From the NCBI GenBank assembly GCA_963813555.1, contig CAWEZX010000007.1:401350-465349 (forward strand): DNA of 64,000 nucleotides, written 5' to 3'. The DNA comes from Roseiarcus sp963813555. Lineage in GTDB: Bacteria; Pseudomonadota; Alphaproteobacteria; Rhizobiales; Beijerinckiaceae. Both the position numbers and the translations under genes were made by a program. The notes beneath the pieces were generated by a model. It did not search any database. It saw nothing but the letters and a program-made list of their open reading frames with translations, and was not told the DNA's origin. Positions 35,559 to 44,956 of this stretch are shown here, piece by piece. Within the stretch, counting starts at the first letter, position 1. The number at the start of each line of letters is the position of its first letter.

Positions 35559-36706
35559 GGGTTTTCTATGGGGCGCGCCTATTCGACGGGGAACGGCTGC
35601 ACGACGATTGCGCGCTCGTTGTCGAAGGCGCTTCGATCCAGGCGCTGACCCGCTTTGAAGACCGCCCCCGCGGCGCCGAGCAACACGATCTTGGCGGCGG
35701 AGTTCTGGCGCCGGGCTTTGTCGATTGGCAGATCAACGGCGGCGGCGGCGTGCTGTTCAACGCCGAGCCGACCGTCGAGGGGATCGCCGCGATCGCCGCC
35801 GCGCATCGGCGCGCTGGCGTGACCGCCTTCCTGCCGACCGTGGTGACCGACGCGCCGCGCGTGCTTGACGCGGCGCTGGCCGCTGCTCGCGAGGCGCGCG
35901 AACGCGTGCCGGGCGCGCTCGGGGTCCATGTCGAGGGGCCGTTCATCGATCCGCGCCGTAACGGCGTGCATCCGGCTCAATTCATCCGCCCCATGCTCAA
36001 GGAAGATGCCGACGCGCTCATCGCCGCGCACGCGGGCGTGATGGTCGTCACGCTTGCGCCCGCCTCGGTCCCGTTGGAGTTCATCGGGCGCCTGGCGAAA
36101 GCCGGAATCACCGTCAGCCTCGGCCATTCCGACGCCAGCGCGGAGGAAGCCCAGAGTGTATTCGAAGCCGGCGCGAGCGCTGTCACCCATCTCTATAACG
36201 CGATGAGCCAACTCTCCTCGCGCGCCCCGGGCGTCGTCGGCGCGGCGCTCTCTGATCCGCGCATCATCTGTGGCCTGATCGCGGACGGCGAGCATGCTCA
36301 TCCTGCGGCCTGTCGCGCCGCTTTGGCCGCCAAGGGCCCGCGCGGAATCGCGCTCGTGTCCGACGCGATGCCGCCCGCGGCCGGAGGGCCGGACGTCTTC
36401 GAGTTGCAGGGACGGCGGATGACGCGCATCGGCCATAAACTGGTCGCCGAGGACGGCATGCTCGCGGGCGCGGCGATCACGATGCGCGACGCCGTGGACT
36501 ACGTCGTCAATGTGCTCAAACTTCCGCTCGCCGACGCGCTGATGATGGCGACGCTGACGCCGGCGCGATTGCTCGGCGTAGACGACCGGATCGGTCGGCT
36601 AGCCCCCGGCTTTCGCGCCGATCTCGTGCATCTGACAGACGATCTCGCGGTGGTCGAGGTATGGGCGGGCGGACGCCGGCTGACCGAGGTCGAGGCCGCC
36701 GCGTGA
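35555..36706 (+). CDS. nagA: N-acetylglucosamine-6-phosphate deacetylase
   Basis: 383 residues of the amidohydrolase superfamily. Visible motifs: LAPGFVDWQINGGGG, GVHVEGPFIDP (Glu metal ligand), SLGHSDASAEEA and VTHLYNAMSQL (His ligands), and LVSDAMPPA with the catalytic Asp. It deacetylates GlcNAc-6-P to GlcN-6-P. Translationally coupled to the kinase gene upstream. No nagB (deaminase) follows; the convergent dnaN ends 6 bp away. Confidence 0.93.
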   Translation: MRVFYGARLFDGERLHDDCALVVEGASIQALTRFEDRPRGAEQHDLGGGVLAPGFVDWQINGGGGVLFNAEPTVEGIAAIAAAHRRAGVTAFLPTVVTDAPRVLDAALAAAREARERVPGALGVHVEGPFIDPRRNGVHPAQFIRPMLKEDADALIAAHAGVMVVTLAPASVPLEFIGRLAKAGITVSLGHSDASAEEAQSVFEAGASAVTHLYNAMSQLSSRAPGVVGAALSDPRIICGLIADGEHAHPAACRAALAAKGPRGIALVSDAMPPAAGGPDVFELQGRRMTRIGHKLVAEDGMLAGAAITMRDAVDYVVNVLKLPLADALMMATLTPARLLGVDDRIGRLAPGFRADLVHLTDDLAVVEVWAGGRRLTEVEAAA

Positions 36707-36712
36707 AGGGCC

Positions 36713-37831
36713 TCACACTCTCAGCGGCATCAGCACGAACAGCGCCGGCGCCCCCTCGCGATCCTGGATGAGGGTCGGCGAGCCGGGGTCGGCCAAGCGG
36801 ATCAAGGCGGTGTCGGACGACAACTGGCCGACGATGTCAAGCAGATAGCGGGCGTTGAAGCCGATATCGATCGGCGCCGAATCGTAATCGGCCTCGATCT
36901 CCTCGCTAGCCGAGCCGGAATCGGGGTTGTTGACCGATAGCGTCATCTTGCCTTCGGCGATCGCGAGCTTGATCGCGCGCCCGCGCTCGGACGACAAAGT
37001 CGCCACTCGATCGACCGCGGCCTTGAACGGATCCTTATCCACGACCAGACGCTTGTCGTTGCCGGTCGGAATGACGCGCGCATAGTCGGGGAAGGTGCCA
37101 TCGATCAGTTTCGTCGTCAGTACGACGTCGCCGAACTGAAAGCGCGCCTTGGCGGTCGAAATCTCTACGCCTATGTCCTGCGACATGTCTTCCAGAAGCT
37201 TCTGCACTTCGTTCACCGCCTTGCGCGGGGCTATGACGCCCGGCATGCCGACGGAGCCCTCCGGCGCAGGCGTTTCAACTCGCGCCAGGCGGTGGCCGTC
37301 GGTTGCGACCGCGCGCAGCATCGGCGCCCCCTCAACGTCGACGGTGTGAAGGTAAATTCCGTTCAGATAATACCGCGTCTCCTCGGTCGAAATGGCGAAT
37401 TGGGTGTTTTCGATCAGGCGTTTGAGCTCCGCCGCGGGCAATGCGAAGCGATGGGAGAACTCGCCCGCCGTGAGATCGGGAAAGTCGGATGCGGGCAGAG
37501 CTTGCAAGGTGAAGCGCGAGCGGCCTGAGCGCAATACGAGCTGGCCGGCGTCGCCGGTCGTCTCAATGCTCGCCTGCGCCCCCTCCGGGAGTTTGCGCAC
37601 GATATCGTAGATCACGTGGGCCGGAACGGTCGTCGCGCCATTTTGGGCGACCTCGGCGGGAACCGATTCGGCGGCCTCGAGGTCGAGATCCGTGCTCTTC
37701 AGCGCCAATTTGCCGTCGGCTGCTTCGATCAGCACATTGGCGAGGATCGGGATGGTGTTGCGCCGCTCGACGATGCGATGCACGTGTCCAAGCGCTTTAA
37801 GCAGGACCGAACGCTCGATGGTGACCTTCAT
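36713..37831 (-). CDS. dnaN: DNA polymerase III subunit beta (sliding clamp)
   Basis: 372 residues from the ATG at 37831 (KVTIERSVLLKALGHVHRIVERRNTIPIL). The frame continues 28 codons upstream without family similarity. All three clamp domains are present, with the hallmark ATDGHRLA in domain 2 and a C-terminal VLMPLRV that forms part of the peptide-binding pocket. The clamp tethers replicative polymerase to DNA. It is not beside dnaA or recF here, as is common in Hyphomicrobiales. Confidence 0.96.
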   Translation of the reverse strand: MKVTIERSVLLKALGHVHRIVERRNTIPILANVLIEAADGKLALKSTDLDLEAAESVPAEVAQNGATTVPAHVIYDIVRKLPEGAQASIETTGDAGQLVLRSGRSRFTLQALPASDFPDLTAGEFSHRFALPAAELKRLIENTQFAISTEETRYYLNGIYLHTVDVEGAPMLRAVATDGHRLARVETPAPEGSVGMPGVIAPRKAVNEVQKLLEDMSQDIGVEISTAKARFQFGDVVLTTKLIDGTFPDYARVIPTGNDKRLVVDKDPFKAAVDRVATLSSERGRAIKLAIAEGKMTLSVNNPDSGSASEEIEADYDSAPIDIGFNARYLLDIVGQLSSDTALIRLADPGSPTLIQDREGAPALFVLMPLRV

Positions 37832-38083
37832 CGCTTGAAATCCCGAGATACCCCTGACGCCCGACGCGCCCCGGAAGGGGGTGCGAACCTTGCCAAGGCG
37901 TTTCCGGCCGCGCAAGGGCGCGGAGGTGGAATGAAACGCGTGTCCTCAAGGATTTTCACGGCTTCGTCAATTCCGGCGTAAGCTTTACCGGCCCTTAAAC
38001 CGGAAGCCTTAGGCTCCTGGACCTGGCGGGGCGCGTTTCGCCCGAGGCTCCTTCATCAGGAGACGCCGCGAGCGGGATCAGCG

Positions 38084-40327
38084 ATGTTCGGCCGAGGCCG
38101 CAAAAAAACCCGGACGCGGATCGAGCCGCGCTTCAATGGGCGCGACCGGAGCGGCGGAGGCGATCTTCGCGCCGACCCCGCCGACCGCCCGCCGTCCAGC
38201 CGCAAGAGAAAGACCGCTCCCTTGCGATCCGCTTCGCGGCATCGCGGCAAAAAACGCCGGTCGCTGCTGGGCCAGCTCGCCTATTGGGGCCTTGTGCTCT
38301 CGGTCTGGGGCGTCGTCGCGCTCGGCGCGCTCTTCGCCTATAACGCGAGCCAGCTTCCGCCGATCGATCAGCTCGCGGTGCCCAAGCGTCCGCCCAACAT
38401 CGCCATCCTCTCCGACGACGGCTCGCTGATCGCCAATCGCGGCGACACCGGGGGGCCAGCGGTCAGGCTCATCGACCTGCCGCCCTATCTGCCCAAGGCG
38501 TTCGTGGCGATCGAGGACAAGCGGTTCTACGAGCATCATGGCGTCGACCCCCTCGGCGTCTCGCGGGCGCTCCTGCGCGACCTGACCGGCGGCGGCACCG
38601 TCGAGGGCGGTTCGACGCTGACCCAGCAGCTAGCCAAGAATCTGTTCCTGACCCGTGAGCGCACGCTGTCGCGCAAGATCCAGGAGGCGATCCTGGCGTT
38701 CTGGCTCGAGCGCCGCTACTCCAAGGACCAGATCCTCGAGCTTTACCTGAACCGCGTCTATTTCGGCTCGGGCGCCTATGGGGTCGAGGCCGCGTCGCAG
38801 AAGTACTTCGGCAAGAGCGCGCGATTCGTGACGCTGCCGGAGGCGGCCCTCCTCGCCGGCCTCATGAAGTCGCCGACCAGGCTCGCGCCCGACCACAACC
38901 TCAAGGGCGCCAACGAGCGCGCCGCGCAGGTCATCACCGCGATGGCCGAGCAGGGCCATATCACCGAGGCGATGGCCAAGCTCGCGCTCGCAAATCCGGC
39001 GCAAGTCAAACACGACAAGAGCGCAGGCTCGATCAACTACGCTGCCGACTACGTGATGGACGCGCTCGACGACACGGTCGGCGCAATCAACGAGGACATC
39101 GTAGTCACGACCACGATCAATCTGAAGATGCAGGGCGAGGCCGAGCGGGCGCTGACCGACGAACTCAATGCGAAAGGCGCCAAGTTCGGCGTCGAGCAGG
39201 GCGCGCTGGTTGCGCTTGATCCCAGCGGCGCAGTCAAGGCGATGGTCGGCGGACGCAACTATGCCGACAGCCAGTTCAATCGCGCGGTTGCGGCCAAGCG
39301 CCAGCCCGGCTCATCGTTCAAGCCCTTCGTCTATCTCGCGGCGCTCGAGAAAGGCCTCACTCCCGACACCGTGCGCGAGGACGCGCCAATCTCGGTCAAA
39401 GGCTGGAGCCCGGAAAATTATTCGCGCGAGTATTTTGGCCCGGTGACGCTCACCAAGGCGCTGGCGCTGTCGCTCAACACGGTCGCCGTGCGACTGGGCC
39501 AGGAGGTCGGGCCGAAGGCGGTGGTTGCGGTCGCGCACCGGCTTGGGATCACATCCGATCTCGATCCTGTCCCGTCGATCGCGCTCGGCTCCTCGGACGT
39601 GACGCCGCTCGAAATGGTCTCCGCCTACGCCGCCTTCGCCAACGGCGGCCTCGGCGTCCAGCCGCATGTGATCGCGCGCGTGCGCACGGCGAACGGCAAG
39701 CAGCTCTATGCGCGGCGCAACGCGAATTTCGGCCGCGTCATCCAGCCGCAATATGTCGCGATGATGAACCAGATGATGCAGGAGACACTGCTGACCGGCA
39801 CCGCCCGCAAAGCCGAATTGCCGGGCTGGCAGGCTGCCGGAAAAACCGGCACAAGCCAGGATTGGCGCGACGCCTGGTTCGTCGGCTACACGAGCTACCT
39901 TGTCGCCGGAGTCTGGCTCGGCAACGATGACAGCTCGCCGACCAAGAAAGTGTCAGGCGGCAATTTGCCGGTCGAAATCTGGAGCCGGTTCATGAAGGCG
40001 GCGCACGAGGGCGTGCCGGTCACCGGATTGCCGCTCGGGACGGGGCGCGGCGTCGGGGCGCCGAACCCGGAATCGACGCCGTCGCCTCCGCTCGACCTTA
40101 CCGGCCTGCAGCCGCCGACCGGCGGACGAGGAGGAGGACGCTCGCCGCAGCCGGCGCCGCCCCCGCCAGATACCTTCACGCGGCAAGCGCGGTCAGTGGG
40201 CTCCCGAGGCGCGTCCGGCGCGGCCGAGGACGGGGGTCTGCTCCCGCCGGCCGAGATACCGAATGCCGGTCGCGGCCCACCGGCGCGCGACAAGGGGCTC
40301 CTCGACAAGCTGTTCGGAACGCTGTGA
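38084..40327 (+). CDS. Penicillin-binding protein 1A, bifunctional transglycosylase/transpeptidase
   Basis: 747 residues. A basic cytoplasmic tail (1-60) precedes one membrane helix (about 62-86). The GT51 transglycosylase domain shows AIEDKRFYEHHGVD (Glu144), GGSTLTQQLAKNLF and RKIQEAILAFWLE. The transpeptidase domain shows SSFK at 410-413, SLNTVAVRL and KTGTS at 587. The C-terminus is a Gly/Pro-rich disordered tail. It polymerises and cross-links peptidoglycan at the inner membrane. Confidence 0.96.
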   Translation: MFGRGRKKTRTRIEPRFNGRDRSGGGDLRADPADRPPSSRKRKTAPLRSASRHRGKKRRSLLGQLAYWGLVLSVWGVVALGALFAYNASQLPPIDQLAVPKRPPNIAILSDDGSLIANRGDTGGPAVRLIDLPPYLPKAFVAIEDKRFYEHHGVDPLGVSRALLRDLTGGGTVEGGSTLTQQLAKNLFLTRERTLSRKIQEAILAFWLERRYSKDQILELYLNRVYFGSGAYGVEAASQKYFGKSARFVTLPEAALLAGLMKSPTRLAPDHNLKGANERAAQVITAMAEQGHITEAMAKLALANPAQVKHDKSAGSINYAADYVMDALDDTVGAINEDIVVTTTINLKMQGEAERALTDELNAKGAKFGVEQGALVALDPSGAVKAMVGGRNYADSQFNRAVAAKRQPGSSFKPFVYLAALEKGLTPDTVREDAPISVKGWSPENYSREYFGPVTLTKALALSLNTVAVRLGQEVGPKAVVAVAHRLGITSDLDPVPSIALGSSDVTPLEMVSAYAAFANGGLGVQPHVIARVRTANGKQLYARRNANFGRVIQPQYVAMMNQMMQETLLTGTARKAELPGWQAAGKTGTSQDWRDAWFVGYTSYLVAGVWLGNDDSSPTKKVSGGNLPVEIWSRFMKAAHEGVPVTGLPLGTGRGVGAPNPESTPSPPLDLTGLQPPTGGRGGGRSPQPAPPPPDTFTRQARSVGSRGASGAAEDGGLLPPAEIPNAGRGPPARDKGLLDKLFGTL

Positions 40328-40427
40328 GGAGCGCGAAGGCGTCAGGCGACGAAGCGTCTCGGGATTGCCTCAACGCGGCGAGGGCGCCAATCTCAGAGCT
40401 TCGCCAATCCGGTCAGAGGACGGATCC

Positions 40428-41153
40428 ATGTCGAGGCTTATGGTCGCTTGCGCGACGTTGATCGTAGGGTTCTGGGTTGCGCGCGCGACCGCCGACACCC
40501 TGCCGCTGCCCGACAATCTGATCGGATTCAGCACCCACGACGGCGAGGTCTATTTCGCCGAGAGCGATGCTCATGAGGCGTATTTCCCGCTCGCCAGCAA
40601 CTTCCTGACCCAGAAAACGCAGGCTTATTGCGGCGTCGCCAGCATCGTCATGGTCTTGAACGCGCTTGGGCTGCCCGCGCCGGCGGTTCCCGAATACGAG
40701 CCTTACCGCACCTTCACCCAAGACAACGTGCTGAGTGAACGGACGGAAGCCGTTCTGCCGCGCGAGACGCTAGCGCGGCAAGGCATGACCCTCGATCAGA
40801 TCGGCGGGATCCTTTCCACTCAGCCGGTCAACGCGGAAGTCCATCACGCGTCGGACAGTTCAGCCGACGAATTCCGAAAGCTGGCCAGCGCCTATCTCAG
40901 GGATCCCGGCCACTTCGTCATCGTCAACTACTTGCGCAAAGCGCTCGGCGAGCAGACTGGCGGCCACATTTCCCCGCTCGCCGCCTATGACGCGAAGGCC
41001 GACCGCTTTCTCGTCCTCGACGTCGCGCGCTACAAATATCCCCCGGTTTGGGTGAAGACGGCCGACATGTTCGCCGCCATGAACACCGCAGACGCAGCCA
41101 ACGACAATAAGACCCGCGGATTCGTGCTGGTCACCGCGGCGGCGGTTCAATAG
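40428..41153 (+). CDS. Phytochelatin synthase-like peptidase, exported
   Basis: 241 residues from the ATG at 40428, with a signal peptide (residues 1-22, ending ATAD). The papain-like phytochelatin synthase core has Cys in TQKTQAYCGVASIVMVLNAL (split view, Cys near residue 69), His in GGHISPLAAYD and Asp in VLDVARYKYPPVWV. Short bacterial forms without the C-terminal metal-sensing domain mainly hydrolyse glutathione to gamma-Glu-Cys. The export signal implies a periplasmic site. No metal-resistance genes are adjacent. Confidence 0.85.
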   Translation: MSRLMVACATLIVGFWVARATADTLPLPDNLIGFSTHDGEVYFAESDAHEAYFPLASNFLTQKTQAYCGVASIVMVLNALGLPAPAVPEYEPYRTFTQDNVLSERTEAVLPRETLARQGMTLDQIGGILSTQPVNAEVHHASDSSADEFRKLASAYLRDPGHFVIVNYLRKALGEQTGGHISPLAAYDAKADRFLVLDVARYKYPPVWVKTADMFAAMNTADAANDNKTRGFVLVTAAAVQ

Positions 41154-41209
41154 CGCCGCCGCCACCCTTCATCCTGGATCGTTCTCTCGCGATCGCTCAA
41201 TGTCTGGCC

Positions 41210-42298
41210 TTATAGCTCGACCCCGCGCGTGCCCACGTCCATCGCATAGACCGAGGTGCTGGCGCAGATGAACAGCCGGTTGTGATGGTGGCCGCCGAAG
41301 CAGAGGTTGGCGGCCACTTCCGGCACCACGATCGCGCCGAGCGGCGTGCCGTCGGGGGCGAACACGCGCACCCCGTTCAGCGCGCGGTTCGGCGACCAGC
41401 CGCCGGCCGCCCAGATGTTGCCGTCCTCGTCGGCGCGGATGTCGTCCGCGATATAGGGCTGAGGCACGTCCTTGAAGTCGTGCAACAGCCGTCCGTTGGA
41501 GAGCTTGCCGTCATCGCTCACGTCGTAGACGCGGATGATGGTTTGCTTGAAAGGTCCGCCCAGTTCGCCGGTGTCGGTGACATAGAATTTCTTCTCATCG
41601 GGCGAGAAGCAAAGCCCGTTCGGCATGCTGAAGTCGCCGACCACTACGTCCATCTTCCCTGTCTTCGGATCGAGCCGATAGACATTGCGCGGCAGTTCCG
41701 CCTCGCCGCGATTGCCCTCGTGGTCGCCGCCGATGCCGTAGCTCGGATCGGTGAACCAGACGGTGTCGTCGGACTTGACGATCACGCCGTTCGGCGAGTT
41801 GAGCTGCTTCCCGTTGAACTTGTCGGCGAGCGTAGTGATGGTCCCATCATATTCGGTACGGGTAACCCGGCGCGTGCCCTGTTCGCACGAGACCAGGCGG
41901 CCCTGGCGGTCGCGCGTGTTGCCGTTGGTGAAGTTGGACGGCTGTCGGAACACATGCGTGTGGCCACTCGCGATGTTGTAGGCCATCAGCCGGTTGTTCG
42001 GAATATCGCTGAAGATCAATAGCCCCTGGTCGCCGAACCATACCGGCCCCTCGGTCCAGACGCCCCCGGTCCAGATGCGCACCAGCCCCGCCGTGCCGCC
42101 GCTGTATTTGGCGAAGCGCGGGTCGAAAACCTCGAATGCGGGATCGGGATAGATCGCGGTCGAGGGATCGTTCCAGTCGCGCGCAGGCGGCATTGTGCCC
42201 GGCGGATCGGGGATGTTGCTTTGCGCGAGCGCTGGGACGGCGGCGACCGATGACGCGGCCGCGACCGCGGCCGAACGCATAAAGTGGCGTCGATCCAT
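41210..42298 (-). CDS. SMP-30/gluconolactonase family protein, Tat-type export signal
   Basis: 362 residues from the ATG at 42298, preceded by AGGAGG. The N-terminus DRRHFMRSAAVAAASSVAAVPALAQ, residues 2-26, has an Arg pair and Ala-rich h-region like a Tat signal. The beta-propeller carries metal-site candidates in TEGPVWFGDQ (Glu), NSPNGVIVKSD (Asn) and ADDIRADEDGN (Asp). Family members hydrolyse sugar lactones such as gluconolactone in the periplasm. No operon partner is evident. Confidence 0.85.
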   Translation of the reverse strand: MDRRHFMRSAAVAAASSVAAVPALAQSNIPDPPGTMPPARDWNDPSTAIYPDPAFEVFDPRFAKYSGGTAGLVRIWTGGVWTEGPVWFGDQGLLIFSDIPNNRLMAYNIASGHTHVFRQPSNFTNGNTRDRQGRLVSCEQGTRRVTRTEYDGTITTLADKFNGKQLNSPNGVIVKSDDTVWFTDPSYGIGGDHEGNRGEAELPRNVYRLDPKTGKMDVVVGDFSMPNGLCFSPDEKKFYVTDTGELGGPFKQTIIRVYDVSDDGKLSNGRLLHDFKDVPQPYIADDIRADEDGNIWAAGGWSPNRALNGVRVFAPDGTPLGAIVVPEVAANLCFGGHHHNRLFICASTSVYAMDVGTRGVEL

Positions 42299-42561
42299 TT
42301 GCGTTTCCTCCTGTGCCTTTTTTCGGCGGGGCGAACAGTAGTCGCTGCGGCGGGAGCCAGGCAAGCAAATCGCAAAAGTTTTTCTCTCGCTTGTCAGGAA
42401 TATTTCCCGTGGCCAATACTACTTACCAATGTATCGCGGCAAAATATCCTTCGGCGGCCCGAGCCCGCGGCGCCTTGCGCGGATCGTCTCGGTCGCGTCG
42501 GAACGATGGCGGATCGGTCAGATTGAGTTAAACTGGACTCCTTGAAGCCGAGGAAACGCCA

Positions 42562-43554
42562 ATGCCGACCAACACCCAAATCCTGCTCGACCACCGGCCG
42601 ACCGACAAGGTCTCGCCCGCCAATTTCCGCATCGTCGAAACGCCCCTTCCCGTGCCGGGGTCGGGCGAGGTGCTGGTGCGGCATTCGTTCCTGTCGCTCG
42701 ACCCTTACATGCGCGGACGGCTCAGCGACGCTAAATCCTACGCCAAGCCCCAGGAGGTCGGAACGGTGATGGGCGGGGGCACGGTCGGCGTGGTCGAAGC
42801 CTCGAACAATCCGCGCTTCGCAGCTGGCGACGCCGTCGTCGGCATGGGCGGCTGGCAGCGTTATTCGCTGAGCGACGGCGCGATGTTGAGGGTGGTCGAC
42901 GCGAAGGCGGTCCCGATCCAGGCCTATCTCGGCTCGCTCGGCATGCCCGGCGTCACCGCCTGGTACGGCCTGAACAGGATCATCGCGCCGAAAGCGGGAG
43001 AAACGGTGCTGGTGTCGGCGGCGACCGGCGCGGTCGGCTCGGTCGTCGGGCAGCTTGCAAGGATTGCCGGCGCTCGGGCGGTCGGGATCGCCGGGGGGAA
43101 AGAGAAATGCGGCTATGCCGTCAAGGAACTCGGCTATGACGCCTGCGTCGATCATAAGTCGCCAAGTTTCGCCGAGGACATGAAAGCGGCGCTCCCGAAC
43201 GGGATCGACGGGCTGTTCGAGAATGTCGGCGGCGAGCCGTTTCGCCTGGCTATACGACGTATCAATGATTTCGCCCGGGTCGCAATCTGCGGCCTCATCG
43301 CCTCTTATGAAGGCGAGCCGACGCCGGCGCCCGACATGCGGCTCTTCCTCGTCAAGCGCTTCAAGATGGAGGGGTTCATCGTCGCGGACCATATGGACCT
43401 GTGGCCGAAGGCGATCGGCGAACTGGTCGGTCTTGCCGCCGCCAAGAAGCTGACCTGGCGCGAGACGATCCGCGACGGTCTCGAAAATACGCCGCAGGCG
43501 CTGGTCGACCTGCTGAAGGGTGAGAACTTCGGCAAGATGCTGGTTCGGGTGTGA
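42562..43554 (+). CDS. NADP-dependent oxidoreductase (CurA/leukotriene B4 dehydrogenase-like)
   Basis: 330 residues of the zinc-free medium-chain dehydrogenase/reductase group. SFLSLDPYMRGRLSDAKSY is typical of the family, and the NADP Rossmann motif reads VLVSAATGAVGSVVGQLA. These enzymes reduce alpha,beta-unsaturated ketones and aldehydes. It appears monocistronic. Confidence 0.9.
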   Translation: MPTNTQILLDHRPTDKVSPANFRIVETPLPVPGSGEVLVRHSFLSLDPYMRGRLSDAKSYAKPQEVGTVMGGGTVGVVEASNNPRFAAGDAVVGMGGWQRYSLSDGAMLRVVDAKAVPIQAYLGSLGMPGVTAWYGLNRIIAPKAGETVLVSAATGAVGSVVGQLARIAGARAVGIAGGKEKCGYAVKELGYDACVDHKSPSFAEDMKAALPNGIDGLFENVGGEPFRLAIRRINDFARVAICGLIASYEGEPTPAPDMRLFLVKRFKMEGFIVADHMDLWPKAIGELVGLAAAKKLTWRETIRDGLENTPQALVDLLKGENFGKMLVRV

Positions 43555-43666
43555 ATTGAGTTTTGCTAAATCACGGGCGGCTGCCGCCGCTTCTCAACCC
43601 ATTTAAGAAATCCAACTCGCTGCCCATTGAGTTGCGCAAAACGCTCCGCGTCACTATTTAGTTAGC

Positions 43667-44956
43667 ATGAAGCTCGGCGACTGGCTCAAGCGCAATCGGG
43701 TGACGCGCGCGGATTTCGCTCGGCGCATCGGCGTTTCGCCGGGCGCGGTGACGCTGATCTGCCGCGAACACGGCTCGTGGCTGTCACGCGAAACCGCCGA
43801 GCGGATCGTGGCGGAGACGCAGGGCGCGGTCACGCCGAACGATTTTCTCACGGCGGCGCCAACGCCTATTGGACTCGACATGCTCAATCCCGTTGCCGAC
43901 GCCATCGAGGCTTTCGCCCGTGGCGAGATCGTCGCCGTCACCGACGACGACGATCGCGAGAACGAAGGCGACCTGATCGTCGCCGCTTCCCTTTGCACCA
44001 CCGAGAAGATGGCGTTCATCATCCGCAATTGCTGCGGCATCGTCTGCGTTCCGCTGACCGGCGACGACGCGCGGCGGTTGAACCTCACGCCGATGGTGGC
44101 GAGCAATGACGCTCCGCTCGGCACCGCCTTCACCGTCTCTGTCGACGTGCGCCATGGACTGACGACGGGTATTTCGGCCGAGCAACGCGCGAACACCGTG
44201 CGCGCGCTCGCCAATCGCAACATGGGCGCGAGCGACTTCGTCCGCCCGGGCCATGTCTTTCCGCTTATCGCCAAGGATGGCGGCGTATTGATGCGCTCCG
44301 GCCATACCGAGGCGGCGGTCGACCTGTGCAAGCTTGCCGGCCTTGCGCCGGTCGCCGTCATCTGTGAACTCGCCAATGACGACGGCACCGTGATGGTGGG
44401 CCGTGAGATCGAGGCCTTCGCCGACAAGCACAAGATCAAGCGCATTTCGGTTGCCGACCTGATCGCCTATCGGCAGGCGCGCGAGAAATTGGTCGAGCGG
44501 GTCGCCTGCTTTCCAATTCTGACGCCGATCGGCGAGCTTCAGGGCTACGCCTATCGCACCCCGTTCGATCCAGTCCTGCATTTTGCTTTCGTGCACGGGT
44601 CGATCGGCGATGGGCGAGAGGTGCCGGCGCGTCTGCATCGCGCCGATATCTTAAGCGACATTTTCGGCGGCGGCGCGATCCCGAAAGTGCTGAGTCGCTT
44701 CAAGGCGGAAGGGCGCGGAGCGCTCGTGTACCTGCGCGATGGCGCGGCGGGGGTGCCGGCGAACCTGAGCGGGGCTCACTCAAGCAGCTCCGACTATGCG
44801 CGCGAGACGCTCTGGCGCGAGATCGGACTCGGGGCCCAGATCCTCCGCGACCTCGGCGTCACCTCGATCCGGCTGCGCACCGATAATCCACGCACCTATG
44901 TTGGGCTTGCAGGCTTCGGCATCGAGATCGCCGCGGTGGAGCCGATCGACGGGTGA
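43667..44956 (+). CDS. ribB: DHBP synthase (RibB) with N-terminal HTH and C-terminal degenerate RibA-like domain
   Basis: 429 residues in three parts. Residues 1-62 form a Cro/YdaS-like helix-turn-helix (WLKRNRVTRADFARRIGVSP, ending GAVTPNDFL). Residues about 72-285 are DHBP synthase, which makes 3,4-dihydroxy-2-butanone 4-phosphate for riboflavin, with DDDDRENEGDL and GHTEAAVDLCKLAG. Residues about 290-427 follow a GTP cyclohydrolase II pattern (TDNPRTYVGLAGFGIEI) but lack the zinc cysteines expected after the VHGSIGDG segment, so that activity is doubtful. Met72 could be an internal start giving an ordinary RibB. No Shine-Dalgarno is obvious before 43667 and no FMN riboswitch is seen. Confidence 0.88.
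   Translation: MKLGDWLKRNRVTRADFARRIGVSPGAVTLICREHGSWLSRETAERIVAETQGAVTPNDFLTAAPTPIGLDMLNPVADAIEAFARGEIVAVTDDDDRENEGDLIVAASLCTTEKMAFIIRNCCGIVCVPLTGDDARRLNLTPMVASNDAPLGTAFTVSVDVRHGLTTGISAEQRANTVRALANRNMGASDFVRPGHVFPLIAKDGGVLMRSGHTEAAVDLCKLAGLAPVAVICELANDDGTVMVGREIEAFADKHKIKRISVADLIAYRQAREKLVERVACFPILTPIGELQGYAYRTPFDPVLHFAFVHGSIGDGREVPARLHRADILSDIFGGGAIPKVLSRFKAEGRGALVYLRDGAAGVPANLSGAHSSSSDYARETLWREIGLGAQILRDLGVTSIRLRTDNPRTYVGLAGFGIEIAAVEPIDG

Noticed and set aside
43555..43666. FMN riboswitch upstream of ribB.
   Set aside because: The 110-bp leader lacks the conserved RFN blocks and is too short for the element.
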